Origin: Microbacterium hydrocarbonoxydans
GTDB lineage: Bacteria; Actinomycetota; Actinomycetes; Actinomycetales; Microbacteriaceae
Length of the DNA stretch: 64,000 nt
Assembly (NCBI RefSeq): GCF_000956475.1
Contig: NZ_JYJB01000007.1
Coordinates: 62,001 to 126,000 of the forward strand
Reading direction: 5' to 3'
Part shown: in pieces, positions 1 through 7,867 of the stretch
Numbering within the stretch: the stretch's first letter is position 1
How the letters are laid out: every line of letters starts with the position of its first letter
The notes under the pieces: model-generated
Database searches by the model: none
Told to the model about the DNA's origin: nothing
Seen by the model: only the letters and a program-made list of their open reading frames with translations
Program-made: the position numbers and the translations under genes

Positions 1-294
1 CTGGTCCAGGAATCCTTGGACGGCTTCCTGGCAGATCTCGCCTCGCGTGCCGGTGTCGTCCCCGTGCTCGAGGGCGCCAGCGCTCTCGGTGTCGAGGCGG
101 TGCGACGTCGAGGTGCAGGGGGCGAGTATCTCTTCCTGCTGCATCACGGCCACCGCGCCGTTCAGATCGATGGCGCGGGCGTCGATCTGCTCAGTGGCGA
201 GGCGGACCGGATTCTGCTGGAACCGGGGCAGGTCGCGGTGATCAGGGAGAGCTCTCGTTCCTGGTCGATCAGTGAGTCGCCCGCCCGCAGTTGA
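1..294 (+). CDS. Beta-galactosidase, GH42 family, C-terminal fragment
   Basis: Only the last 97 codons are present; the gene starts before the window. The reading frame is open from base 1. The residues YLFLLHHGHRAVQID followed by LLEPGQVAVIRE match the small all-beta C-terminal domain (domain C) that ends GH42 beta-galactosidases; the catalytic barrel lies upstream, outside the window. GH42 enzymes are normally cytoplasmic and hydrolyse galactosides imported as oligosaccharides. The assignment rests on this terminal domain alone, so the substrate cannot be judged. It is followed after 16 bases by the convergent permease gene, with no clear terminator between them. Confidence 0.75.
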   Translation: MVQESLDGFLADLASRAGVVPVLEGASALGVEAVRRRGAGGEYLFLLHHGHRAVQIDGAGVDLLSGEADRILLEPGQVAVIRESSRSWSISESPARS

Positions 295-310
295 AACAGC
301 GGGGGCGTAA

Positions 311-1510
311 CTACACCCGGGCGTCCTGCCGGGGAACCCAGACCTGGTTGATGATGATGAGGATGGATGCCGCGACCGGCACCGCCACGAGCGCGCCGAG
401 GAGTCCGAGCAGCGTGCCGCCGGCGAGGGCGCCGATCACGACCAGCGAACCGGGGATGGAGATCGCGCGGTTCATCACGCGGGGCGTGATCACGTAGGCC
501 TCGACCTGCATGTACACGAGGTAGACGATCCCGAACACCAGCGCGGCGACGGGATTCGTGAACAGCGCGAGCCCGGTGCCGATGATCCAGAACATCACCG
601 ATCCCACGAGCGGGATCAGCGTGATGCAGAACGCCACGGTCGCCATCAGCGGCGGGAACGGGAGCCCGAGGAACAGGTAGAGCAGGAACGCGAGCAGTGC
701 GTTGAAGAACGCGAGCACGACCATGCCCATCACGTAGCCGCCGACCGAGTCGGTGATCTGCTCGGTGATCTCTCCGGCCCTGGCGCGGTCGCGCGCAGGG
801 GCGAGCCGCAGGAGCCCGGTCTTGATGCCGGGGAGCGTCGCGACGAAGTAGAGCGTCAGCACCAGCACGACGATGACGCCCGAGACGCCGCTCGCGATGC
901 CGGCGCCGATCTTGAGCGCGCCGCCTCCGATCGCGGCGATGTTGCCCGGATCGGTGAGGAACTTCTGGATGTCGGCGACGAGGTCTTCGAACTGGTCGCC
1001 GAACTGCTTCTCGAGCGTCGCGTAGACGTCAGTGCGGGTGAAGTCCTGGATCATCCCCGGAACCGAGCGCACGAAGCTCGCCACCTGGTCGATCACGATC
1101 GGCAGGACCATCCACAGGATCAGCCCCACCACCGCGATGAGTCCGAGGATCACGACGACCACGGAGACCGCGCGGGAGAGGCCGCGGCGCTCCAGGAACC
1201 GCACGGCGGGGTCGAGTCCGAGAGCTGCGAACAGAGCGAGGGCGATGTAGATCAGCACGGTCGAGAGGCTCGTCACCGCGAGGCCGAGCACGATCGCCGC
1301 GAGTCCGCCGAGGGTGACGAGGAAGCCGAACGCGAACGGCTTGTCGATGCGCGTCCAGAACGAACGGCTCGGCGTCATGGGCTCGATCACCACGGGGTGC
1401 GCGGTGGCAGCGATCACGAGCTCCTCGACGGGTGGTGCCGCCGCCTCGTCGACGGGGGCGGACGCCGTGACCTGCTCGCTCGCGGACGACGTCGGCTCTT
1501 CTCGGCTCAT
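311..1510 (-). CDS. AI-2E family transporter (PerM/YdiK/TqsA-like permease)
   Basis: A 399-aa polytopic membrane protein. After a polar N-terminus of about 60 residues come hydrophobic segments in the pattern of the family: two pairs near residues 65-125, a soluble region with VRSVPGMIQDF, then several helices ending in GALVAVPVAASILIII. The motif GLPFPPLMATVAF followed by IPLVG and then the P-R-V-M family signature (TPRVMNRAI) are typical. Members have been linked to AI-2 export or to sodium/proton exchange, so the substrate is not predictable. I chose the ATG giving MSREEPTSS because upstream sequence overlaps the divergent chorismate mutase promoter. Confidence 0.85.
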   Translation of the reverse strand: MSREEPTSSASEQVTASAPVDEAAAPPVEELVIAATAHPVVIEPMTPSRSFWTRIDKPFAFGFLVTLGGLAAIVLGLAVTSLSTVLIYIALALFAALGLDPAVRFLERRGLSRAVSVVVVILGLIAVVGLILWMVLPIVIDQVASFVRSVPGMIQDFTRTDVYATLEKQFGDQFEDLVADIQKFLTDPGNIAAIGGGALKIGAGIASGVSGVIVVLVLTLYFVATLPGIKTGLLRLAPARDRARAGEITEQITDSVGGYVMGMVVLAFFNALLAFLLYLFLGLPFPPLMATVAFCITLIPLVGSVMFWIIGTGLALFTNPVAALVFGIVYLVYMQVEAYVITPRVMNRAISIPGSLVVIGALAGGTLLGLLGALVAVPVAASILIIINQVWVPRQDARV

Positions 1511-1553
1511 GTGCTCACGATATCGGCCGGCATGGGGACCGTAGAGTATGAGC

Positions 1554-1853
1554 ATGACCGACGCGCTGGACCCGAAAGCCGAACTGCTCCGACTGCGCGC
1601 GAGCATCGACAACATCGATGCGGCGCTGATCTTCATGCTCGCCGAGCGCTTCCGCGCGACGCAGCAGGTCGGCCATCTCAAGGCGGAGCACGCCATGCCG
1701 GCATCCGATCCCGGGCGCGAGGAGCAGCAGGTCGCGCGTCTGCGCGCCCTGGCCGAGGATGCTCACCTCGACCCCGAGTTCGCCGAGAAGTGGTTCAACT
1801 TCGTGGTGGCCGAAGTCATCCGTCATCACACCGAAGCGGCCGAAGGGCGATGA
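1554..1853 (+). CDS. Chorismate mutase, AroQ class, stand-alone
   Basis: A 99-aa all-helical protein that should convert chorismate to prephenate for phenylalanine and tyrosine synthesis. It shows the AroQ pattern: LRASIDNIDAAL in helix 1, then RFRATQQVGHLK with the active-site Arg and Lys, and a C-terminal helix. Length matches monofunctional AroQ domains of about 90 residues. A TAGAGT sequence at 1542-1547 sits 6 bases before this ATG, as expected for a leaderless transcript; an in-frame ATG at 1548 is the alternative start. It diverges from the permease gene and is followed by a strong stem-loop. Confidence 0.85.
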   Translation: MTDALDPKAELLRLRASIDNIDAALIFMLAERFRATQQVGHLKAEHAMPASDPGREEQQVARLRALAEDAHLDPEFAEKWFNFVVAEVIRHHTEAAEGR

Positions 1854-1859
1854 GCTGAT

Positions 1860-1902
1860 CCCCGGGCGGACGACGGTGTGTGCAGCACTCATCCGCCCGG
1901 GG
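1860..1902 (+). terminator. Stem-loop after the chorismate mutase gene
   Basis: CCCCGGGCGGA at 1860-1870 pairs perfectly with TCCGCCCGGGG at 1892-1902 around a 21-base loop. It starts 6 bases after the chorismate mutase stop. There is no T run, so it is a factor-assisted terminator or a transcript-end hairpin rather than a classical intrinsic terminator. Confidence 0.55.
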
Positions 1903-1911
1903 CAGTCAACT

Positions 1912-1930
1912 TAGTTTATTGAATAAACTA
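1912..1930. promoter_or_regulatory. 19-bp perfect palindrome, probable ROK operator
   Basis: TAGTTTATT-G-AATAAACTA reads the same on both strands and is AT-rich in a GC-rich setting. It resembles XylR/ROK-type operators (TTAGTTT..AAACTAA). It lies 60 bp before the ROK regulator start, so autoregulation is the simplest reading. Confidence 0.65.
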
Positions 1931-1989
1931 TGGTCGAGGGTACGCAGTACCCTCACTCCTGTCAACCATTTCTCGACGACGGACCAGCC

Positions 1990-3156
1990 ATGCTGAACAG
2001 CGACGACGCTCCAGACACTCAGGCGTCCGTTCGTCGCGCGAACCTCCGCCGTGCACTGCAGCTCGTGTTCCGCGGAGGCGGGGCGCAGACCAGGGCCGGC
2101 ATCGCGAGGGCCACCGGACTCACGGCGGCCACGGCATCCTCCCTGGTCGCCGAGCTCATCGAGAGCCGCCTCATCGTCGAAGGAGTGCAGGCTGCGAGCA
2201 CGGGAGGCAAGCGGGCCACGACTCTGAGCGTGGATGCCGGGCATCACCGCATCCTGGTTATGGTGATTCGTCCCACCGATGCCCGTCTCGCGCTGCTGGC
2301 GCTCGACGGCACAGAGGTCGATGTGCGCACGGTCGCGTACACCGCAGTGAGCCGGGAGCGGATGCTCGATGAGGCCGTCGCGCGGATCGCTGAGGATCAC
2401 GGCGATCGGCTGCTCATCGCCGCCGCCCAGCTGCCGGGAACCACCGACGGACGTACCGTGCTCGAGAGCGTGCAGCTCGACTGGCGCGAGGAGCCGCTGG
2501 CCGCGCGTCTGGAGAAGCAGCTCGTCGTTCCGGTGCTTCTCGTGAACGACGTCGACGCCGAGGCCATCGCCGAAGCCGCCGGCGAGGCGGAGAGCTCGGG
2601 CTATCGGCTGTTCATCCACATCGGCGTCGGAATCGGCGCCGCCGTGACGGTCGACGGTCAGCTGGCTCCCGGTCCCCGCGATCGCGCCGGCGAGATCGGG
2701 CATGTGCAGGTCGAGTTCGGCGAGCATGCCCGGCTGTGCCGGTGCGGTCGCCGCGGGTGCCTGGAATCGGCATCGTCCATGACCGCGATGCTGGGTGACG
2801 ACTTCAGCGACGCGATGGATGAGGACGACATCGCAGCACTCGCCCGGACGGCCGATGGCACTGTCTTCGCCGAAGGAGCGCGTGCGCTTGCGCGCACCGT
2901 CAAGCTCGCAGCGGCACTCCTCGATCCGACGGAAGTGGTGATCGGCGGCCCGGTGCGAGCGCTCGGGGAGCCGTTCCTCGATCTCGTGCGGGCAGAGACC
3001 GCCTACCTCGCCAGCGGCACGGCATCGGTGCCGGTGCGCTACGCGCGAGGCGGCGCGAATCCGTCGATCGGAGCCGGGCAGCTCGCCCTTTCCTCGGCGC
3101 TCGGCGTGGTGTGGAGTGCTGAGCAGCTGTCGTCGGCGAACGCGGATCTGCGCTGA
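1990..3156 (+). CDS. ROK family transcriptional regulator
   Basis: 388 aa. An N-terminal winged helix (about residues 10-75, with TRAGIARATGLTAATASSLV as the helix-turn-helix) is joined to a ROK sugar-kinase-like domain. The ROK domain keeps the glycine-rich IGVGIGAAV segment, the GEIGHVQV motif and the zinc-binding cysteine cluster CRCGRRGCLE. ROK repressors of this layout bind a sugar or sugar phosphate and release DNA. The start at 1990 gives the usual N-terminus; an upstream ATG at 1930 would begin inside the palindrome and is less likely. No obvious target operon lies beside it other than itself; the GH42 gene is 1.6 kb away on the far side. Confidence 0.88.
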   Translation: MLNSDDAPDTQASVRRANLRRALQLVFRGGGAQTRAGIARATGLTAATASSLVAELIESRLIVEGVQAASTGGKRATTLSVDAGHHRILVMVIRPTDARLALLALDGTEVDVRTVAYTAVSRERMLDEAVARIAEDHGDRLLIAAAQLPGTTDGRTVLESVQLDWREEPLAARLEKQLVVPVLLVNDVDAEAIAEAAGEAESSGYRLFIHIGVGIGAAVTVDGQLAPGPRDRAGEIGHVQVEFGEHARLCRCGRRGCLESASSMTAMLGDDFSDAMDEDDIAALARTADGTVFAEGARALARTVKLAAALLDPTEVVIGGPVRALGEPFLDLVRAETAYLASGTASVPVRYARGGANPSIGAGQLALSSALGVVWSAEQLSSANADLR

Positions 3157-3189
3157 ACCGGAGGGCCTCGAGAGGGTAGGGTCGCTCGC

Positions 3190-4044
3190 ATGACAGCCGA
3201 CCCCACGCTCCTCGACGTCGCGGCCGAACTGTACGCCGGACCGCCGGAGAAGTTCGTCGCCGCCCGCAACGCACAGGCGAAGGCTGTGGCCGATCGCGGC
3301 CTGGCAGAGCAGATCACGGCGCTGCGCAAGCCGACCGCAGCAGCCTGGGTCGTCAATGTGTTCGCGACCGAGCGGACATCGCAGCTCGGAGAGGCCCTGC
3401 AGCTCGCCGCGGAGCTGCGCGAAGCGCAGGACGACCTCGACGCGGCCGCGCTCGCCGAGTTGGGTCGCCAGCGCCGGGCGCTGACGTCGCGGCTCGCCGC
3501 CGAGGCCGCGGCGCTCGCGAAGGCGCGAGGGGCGCGGGTGACGGACGCGACTCTCGAAACGGTGCGGCAGACGATCTCGGCGGCGTTCTTCGACCCGGAT
3601 GCCGCGGCGGCCGTGGCTTCGGGTCGTCTGGTGCACGACCTCGAGCCGGCTGCGTCGGTCGACCTCGACACTGCAGTCGGGGGAGGCGCTCCGGAGGCGC
3701 CGGCATCTGCTCCCCGGCCTGTCGACGAAGTGTCCGCCCGCCGCGAGCTGCGCAAGGCCGAGAGGGTCCTGCATGACGCGGAACAGGCGCACGCGCGCGC
3801 GACGCGGGATGCGCAGAAGGCCGAGCGGGATGCGGGGGACGCCGTCGACCGCGCCGATCGGGCGACGGAGCGGATCGCTGAGCTGGAGCGGGAGCTCGCC
3901 CGCGCACGCAGGGATGCGCAGTCGGCCGAGAAGGACGCAGCGTCGGCGGAGGCGCGTCAGGATCGGGCCGCCGAGGCCGTCAGTGAGACGGAGGCCGCCG
4001 TGACCGCCGCGCGGGCCGCGCTGGATGCGCTGCAGCGCGGATGA
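3190..4044 (+). CDS. Hypothetical coiled-coil protein
   Basis: 284 aa, unknown function. The N-terminal 150 residues form an alanine-rich helical region containing ITALRKPTAAAWVVN, a stretch I recognise from uncharacterised actinobacterial proteins. A proline/alanine linker follows near residue 170. The C-terminal 100 residues are a long, highly charged Ala/Arg/Glu/Asp heptad-like coiled coil. There is no signal peptide or membrane segment, so it is probably cytoplasmic. It starts 33 bases after the ROK gene and may be cotranscribed with it. Confidence 0.7.
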   Translation: MTADPTLLDVAAELYAGPPEKFVAARNAQAKAVADRGLAEQITALRKPTAAAWVVNVFATERTSQLGEALQLAAELREAQDDLDAAALAELGRQRRALTSRLAAEAAALAKARGARVTDATLETVRQTISAAFFDPDAAAAVASGRLVHDLEPAASVDLDTAVGGGAPEAPASAPRPVDEVSARRELRKAERVLHDAEQAHARATRDAQKAERDAGDAVDRADRATERIAELERELARARRDAQSAEKDAASAEARQDRAAEAVSETEAAVTAARAALDALQRG

Positions 4045-4087
4045 CGGGTGCGATGAGGAGCGGCATCCGATCGAGGCCGACGGCAGC

Positions 4088-4867
4088 TCAGGCGCCGTAA
4101 TCCGCGTTGATGCTGACCTGGGTCTGGTTCGCGCCGCAGGCGTCCAGGATGGTCTCGGTCTGCGGCCTCATGGCCGACATCATGTCTCCCGGAACGCGCT
4201 GCGGGTCCCGAAGGATCGGCACGAGAGCTGTGAACGATTCGGCGAGTCGCGAGGACGACTCATCGGCGAGATCAGCGAGAGTGTCGGCCGCGGTGTCGAT
4301 CCGCTCGTTCCACTCGGCTTCGTCGACATCGTCGTATTGCGCGTATCCGACGTCGGCGTTGAAGATCGCACTGTAGGGGCCGGAGAACGCAGCGCAGTCC
4401 TCGGCGATCTCGGGATCGACGACGAACTCGGCGGTCGAAAAACGCGGAGTGACCGACCATGCCACGCCCTCGCGAATCGCGACGGACAGCGCCTTCTCGG
4501 TGGTCGCGGTGAGCGGCCACTCGAATGTCGCGTCGCCGCCGCACCTGCCTCTCTGTAACGAGAGTCCCGCGCCGGCGGGATCGCTGATGCCTACCTGGAA
4601 CGTGGCGTCGCCGGCGCAGTCGACGGTGAGAGTGACCGAGCGGAAGTCTCCCGCCGGGATGGCAAGCGCGACTCCCGGATCCATGGCTGTGCCGGTTCCG
4701 GTGATCGCCGGACCGTTCACCGCGACCTCGACGGAGGCGGACTCGGTGGTCGCCGAGGCGGAGGGGGAGGGATCGTCCGCGGGCGGAGCCGCCGTGCATC
4801 CGCTCAGCAGGAGAACCGCGCCTGCGATCGTGGCGCCGATGCGCAGAATATTTACGGATGCCGGCAT
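4088..4867 (-). CDS. Putative lipoprotein of unknown function
   Basis: 259 aa. The N-terminus MPASVNILRIGATIAGAVLL leads to a lipobox LLSGC with Cys about residue 24, followed by a Ser/Thr/Pro-rich linker, so the protein should be anchored to the outer face of the membrane. The rest has an all-beta look up to residue 130, then a helical region with paired cysteines (about 130-259, ILDACGANQ near the end). A GAGGGGGAGA ribosome binding site precedes the ATG. I do not recognise a domain. Confidence 0.75.
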   Translation of the reverse strand: MPASVNILRIGATIAGAVLLLSGCTAAPPADDPSPSASATTESASVEVAVNGPAITGTGTAMDPGVALAIPAGDFRSVTLTVDCAGDATFQVGISDPAGAGLSLQRGRCGGDATFEWPLTATTEKALSVAIREGVAWSVTPRFSTAEFVVDPEIAEDCAAFSGPYSAIFNADVGYAQYDDVDEAEWNERIDTAADTLADLADESSSRLAESFTALVPILRDPQRVPGDMMSAMRPQTETILDACGANQTQVSINADYGA

Positions 4868-5238
4868 GTCTCCCCCTCGGTCAGGAGATGTCTACCACGT
4901 CGTCGGGCGATGCGGGTGCCGCGATCACGGTCATGTGGATGACCACAGGGTCGCAGGCGTCGGCCTCGGCGCGAGGTTGCCCCGGCGGCCGTCCGGCGCG
5001 CGGGCCCCCGCGGCCCGTGCAAACCGACGCCCGAGAGCCTCGGGGGTGCCGCGGTTGCAACCGCGGCACCCCCTTTTGGTCGGTGTCCATGTCGTGTCCC
5101 TGCACTCCCCAGTGCACAGGTTCCCCAGTTCGACTGCGCCTCCCGCGCTTCGCCCTTCTCGAAGCCCGATCGCTCCGGCACCTTCCGAAGATCAGGAGCG
5201 GGCTGCGTCGGATCTGATACATCGAATGGAGAAATTCT
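4868..5238. other. 371-bp region without a convincing gene
   Basis: It holds a perfect T-tailed hairpin (separate entry) and a small hairpin, TGCACT-CCCC-AGTGCA at 5101-5116. A 69-codon minus-strand frame (4881-5090) ends with plausible coding sequence (VVIHMTVIAAPASPDDVV) and stops just before the lipoprotein ribosome binding site, but its first half runs through the terminator hairpin. I do not call it a gene. Confidence 0.5.
5042..5077 (+). terminator. Perfect 15-bp terminator hairpin with T tail
   Basis: GGGGGTGCCGCGGTT at 5042-5056 pairs perfectly with AACCGCGGCACCCCC at 5059-5073, a 2-base loop, followed by TTTT. The T tail fits plus-strand transcription, yet both flanking genes are on the minus strand and the nearest plus-strand gene ends 1 kb upstream. 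Confidence 0.75.
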
Positions 5239-7749
5239 TCAGAATCCGCTTCCGTGACACTGGAAGGGGGCGCTGAGGCCGGTGCTGCGCGACGCCGACG
5301 CCAGCGCATCGGCGGGTTCGGCGCCCGTCGCGAGCCCGATGTGGAGCGCGGCGAGCAGCTCTCCGGCAACGGAGTCGGCGACTACGACGGGCGCGGCGAT
5401 CACGCACCGCGTGCCCGCGTGCAGCCACACCCTCGTCATCCCGAGCGCTTCTTCGCCCCACCGCACCGACGACCGGCCGAGTTCGCACGCCGACAGCACG
5501 ACCGTGGCCGGAGGCTGCGGGATCAGGTCGACGTCGTAGCCGAACAGCGTGCCGTCGACCAGCTCGAGACCCGAGAAGAGGGGATTGTCCGACGCGTGCC
5601 GCCCGTGCGCCGCGATGTGCAGCACGTCGCTGCGCGCGGCGAGCTCGGTGAGCGCGGAGACCCGCGCGCGATCGCCGGTCAGCACCTCGGCGGTCGCCCA
5701 CGCCTCGGCTGCGGTGCGCACCTCGTCTTCCGCGCGCGGCACGCGGGGCCCCGCGGCGAAGCCGGCCAACGGTGCAGAGCGCCGCTGCTGAGCCGGCCGC
5801 GCGTCCGCAGCCGAGGCCCGCGCTGAGGGGAGGCGTCGATGGTCGTCGCGTCGCTCGGGGGCAGGATCGAGCCGCGACTCGCGAGCACCGCGTTCCTCGA
5901 GCCACCGCGACACCGAGGTCGCCAGCGTGAAGGGGACCCCGTGCAGGCTCGGCAGCATCGCCCACGGGATTCCTGCAAGTACGCCCGGCGCAGTGATCGC
6001 GAAGCGACGGGCGATGGCGCGCATCGGCGCGAGCAGTGCGTCGTCCAGCCGCTGCAGTCTGTCGGTGAGCGAGCGCTCGACGGCGACAGCCATCGGGCCA
6101 CCTCGGGTGAGCGCGGCGACGTCGAGATCGGCGCGCAGCCCGTCGAGGGCGGCCTGCACCCGAGGCCAGTCGAGAGGAACGATCCACGAAGCGGATGCTG
6201 TCACCGCGACGCACTGCAACTCCACACCCGTGTACACGTAGGCGAGGATCGCCGTGTCCTCGCCGAGCAGCGCCTGCGCCTGCGCGAGCTCGAGACGATC
6301 GTGGGTACCGGATGCCGTAGTGCTCGACCACTGGCGTTCCCGCACCCGGTCGCGCAGTCGCCGCACGCGGGGATCGGCGGTCCAATCGGAGCCGGCGAGG
6401 TCGGCGCGCAGCATCCGAAGCTCCGCCAGATCAGCCGAGAACTCGGGGTCTCGCGGCGGGCGCACCGGCGCGACCTGCTGGCTGAGGTGCCTGGCGCGCT
6501 CCGACCACTCGAACAGCACGGCCGGATCGCCCGACCGGACGGCCGCTCGCAGCCCTGCGAACACCAGCTCGGTGCTGTGCATCGCGACGGAGGCCTGCAG
6601 GTCGAGGGCTCCGAACGACCGCTGCCAGTTCGTGAGCAGGTCGAGGCCCGCGGCGGCGTCGCGTCGCGTCTGAGCATCGCGTCCGGCCATCGACGCACGC
6701 ACAGCCCGCACCTCGAGGGCGCGCAGCCGCAGAGGTGTCGCCGCATCGTCTGCGACGCGCGGCATCCGCCCTCCGTCGACGAGGCGGGCAGCCAGAGTCA
6801 GCGCGGTCGCCTCGGTCTCGAATCCGTCTGCGTGCAGAGCGGATGCGGTGCGCGCGAAGTCTGCGGGGTCGGTGCGGCGTCCCGCGCGCACACGCGCCTC
6901 GAGCCGCACAGCCTCCGCGCGGCTGGCCCACGCCGTGTTGCCGAGGGCGGCGAATCGGCGGGCGGCGGTGCGTGCCGTCACCTCGGCGAGCTGCGGGTCG
7001 TGGCGGATCTGCGACCGCGCGAGGTGGAACTCGGCCTCGGCCCGCGCCTGCCGCATCCGCTGTGCGCCGAACCGCACAGCGACCTCGGCGAGCAGCGCCT
7101 CGGCCTCCGTCGTGAGCCCCGCATCGCGCAGCACCTCGGCGCGGTCCGAGTCGCTGATCGCCGCGGCGAGGTCGCTCGTCGCGGCGATCACGGGTCGAGA
7201 GCGCGTCATCAGCGTGAGCGCGGTGACCAGGTCTCCTCCGAGCAGAGCGGCGTAGCCGAGGTTGTGCCGTGCCTCGGCGAGGGAGCCCTCGTCGCCCCCG
7301 CTTTCGTAGATCCCGACGGCCCGCTCGAGGTCGGCGATGCAGTCGGTCAGCTGGTGCCGCTGCATCCGCACCACCGAGCGGTTCATCAGCAGATTCGCGA
7401 GCTCCGCCGACTCCGAAGACACCGTGTCGATCGCGCGGCTCAGCATGGTCTCGGCGTCGTCGAGCCGCCCCGAATGCAGCAGAAGCGTCCCGAGCTGCCC
7501 GGCGAGCACTGCGGAGGTGTCGGTGCTCAGCCCGGGGCGGGCGAGGGCTTCGCGGGAGAGCCGCTCGGCGTCGGCGGGCCGGCCGGTCTGCGCGAGCACG
7601 TAGGCGATCGTGCCGTCGATCCGCGCGCGCAGGTCGTCATCGTCGGTGCGAGCGGATGCCGCCGCCAGCGCACGGCGCGCCTGGGCGAACCTGCGCGCGT
7701 TGGCCGCCTCGACACCACGACGATGCAGTTCGGCGGCAGAGAGGGGCAT
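5239..7749 (-). CDS. TPR-CHAT protein, caspase-like protease
   Basis: 836 aa. Residues about 1-450 are alpha-helical repeats of TPR type (for example AEELHRRGVEAANARRFAQA, then repeated A..LG/A..A units). The C-terminal third is a CHAT domain with both catalytic residues: His715 in HIAAHGRH and Cys755 in LSACELG, followed by VRWGEEALGMTRVWLHAGTR. CHAT proteases are cytoplasmic clan CD peptidases; relatives are activated through TPR-sensed partners and cleave specific proteins, including gasdermin-like pore formers in defence systems. No signal peptide is present. It is the last gene of a minus-strand run headed by a sigma factor, 118 bp after the S8 peptidase. Its substrate is unknown; the neighbouring peptidase is a candidate. 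Confidence 0.88.
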   Translation of the reverse strand: MPLSAAELHRRGVEAANARRFAQARRALAAASARTDDDDLRARIDGTIAYVLAQTGRPADAERLSREALARPGLSTDTSAVLAGQLGTLLLHSGRLDDAETMLSRAIDTVSSESAELANLLMNRSVVRMQRHQLTDCIADLERAVGIYESGGDEGSLAEARHNLGYAALLGGDLVTALTLMTRSRPVIAATSDLAAAISDSDRAEVLRDAGLTTEAEALLAEVAVRFGAQRMRQARAEAEFHLARSQIRHDPQLAEVTARTAARRFAALGNTAWASRAEAVRLEARVRAGRRTDPADFARTASALHADGFETEATALTLAARLVDGGRMPRVADDAATPLRLRALEVRAVRASMAGRDAQTRRDAAAGLDLLTNWQRSFGALDLQASVAMHSTELVFAGLRAAVRSGDPAVLFEWSERARHLSQQVAPVRPPRDPEFSADLAELRMLRADLAGSDWTADPRVRRLRDRVRERQWSSTTASGTHDRLELAQAQALLGEDTAILAYVYTGVELQCVAVTASASWIVPLDWPRVQAALDGLRADLDVAALTRGGPMAVAVERSLTDRLQRLDDALLAPMRAIARRFAITAPGVLAGIPWAMLPSLHGVPFTLATSVSRWLEERGARESRLDPAPERRDDHRRLPSARASAADARPAQQRRSAPLAGFAAGPRVPRAEDEVRTAAEAWATAEVLTGDRARVSALTELAARSDVLHIAAHGRHASDNPLFSGLELVDGTLFGYDVDLIPQPPATVVLSACELGRSSVRWGEEALGMTRVWLHAGTRCVIAAPVVVADSVAGELLAALHIGLATGAEPADALASASRSTGLSAPFQCHGSGF

Positions 7750-7867
7750 GCCCCAAGGATGCCGCTGCGCCGCGTTCGGCGGAAGTGCGCATCTGTCGAA
7801 CGTTCGGAGGGCGATGCCCGGGGTCGACTGCGGGCGGTCGGGTCATGCGTGAGGTGGGCGCGGCGGA

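Noticed and set aside
1906..3792. 628-codon minus-strand open frame
   Set aside because: Antisense to the ROK and coiled-coil genes, with no recognisable domain and shadow-type composition.
4881..5090. 69-codon minus-strand ORF before the lipoprotein gene
   Set aside because: Its first half is the terminator hairpin and its composition is not coding-like; only the last 25 codons look plausible.
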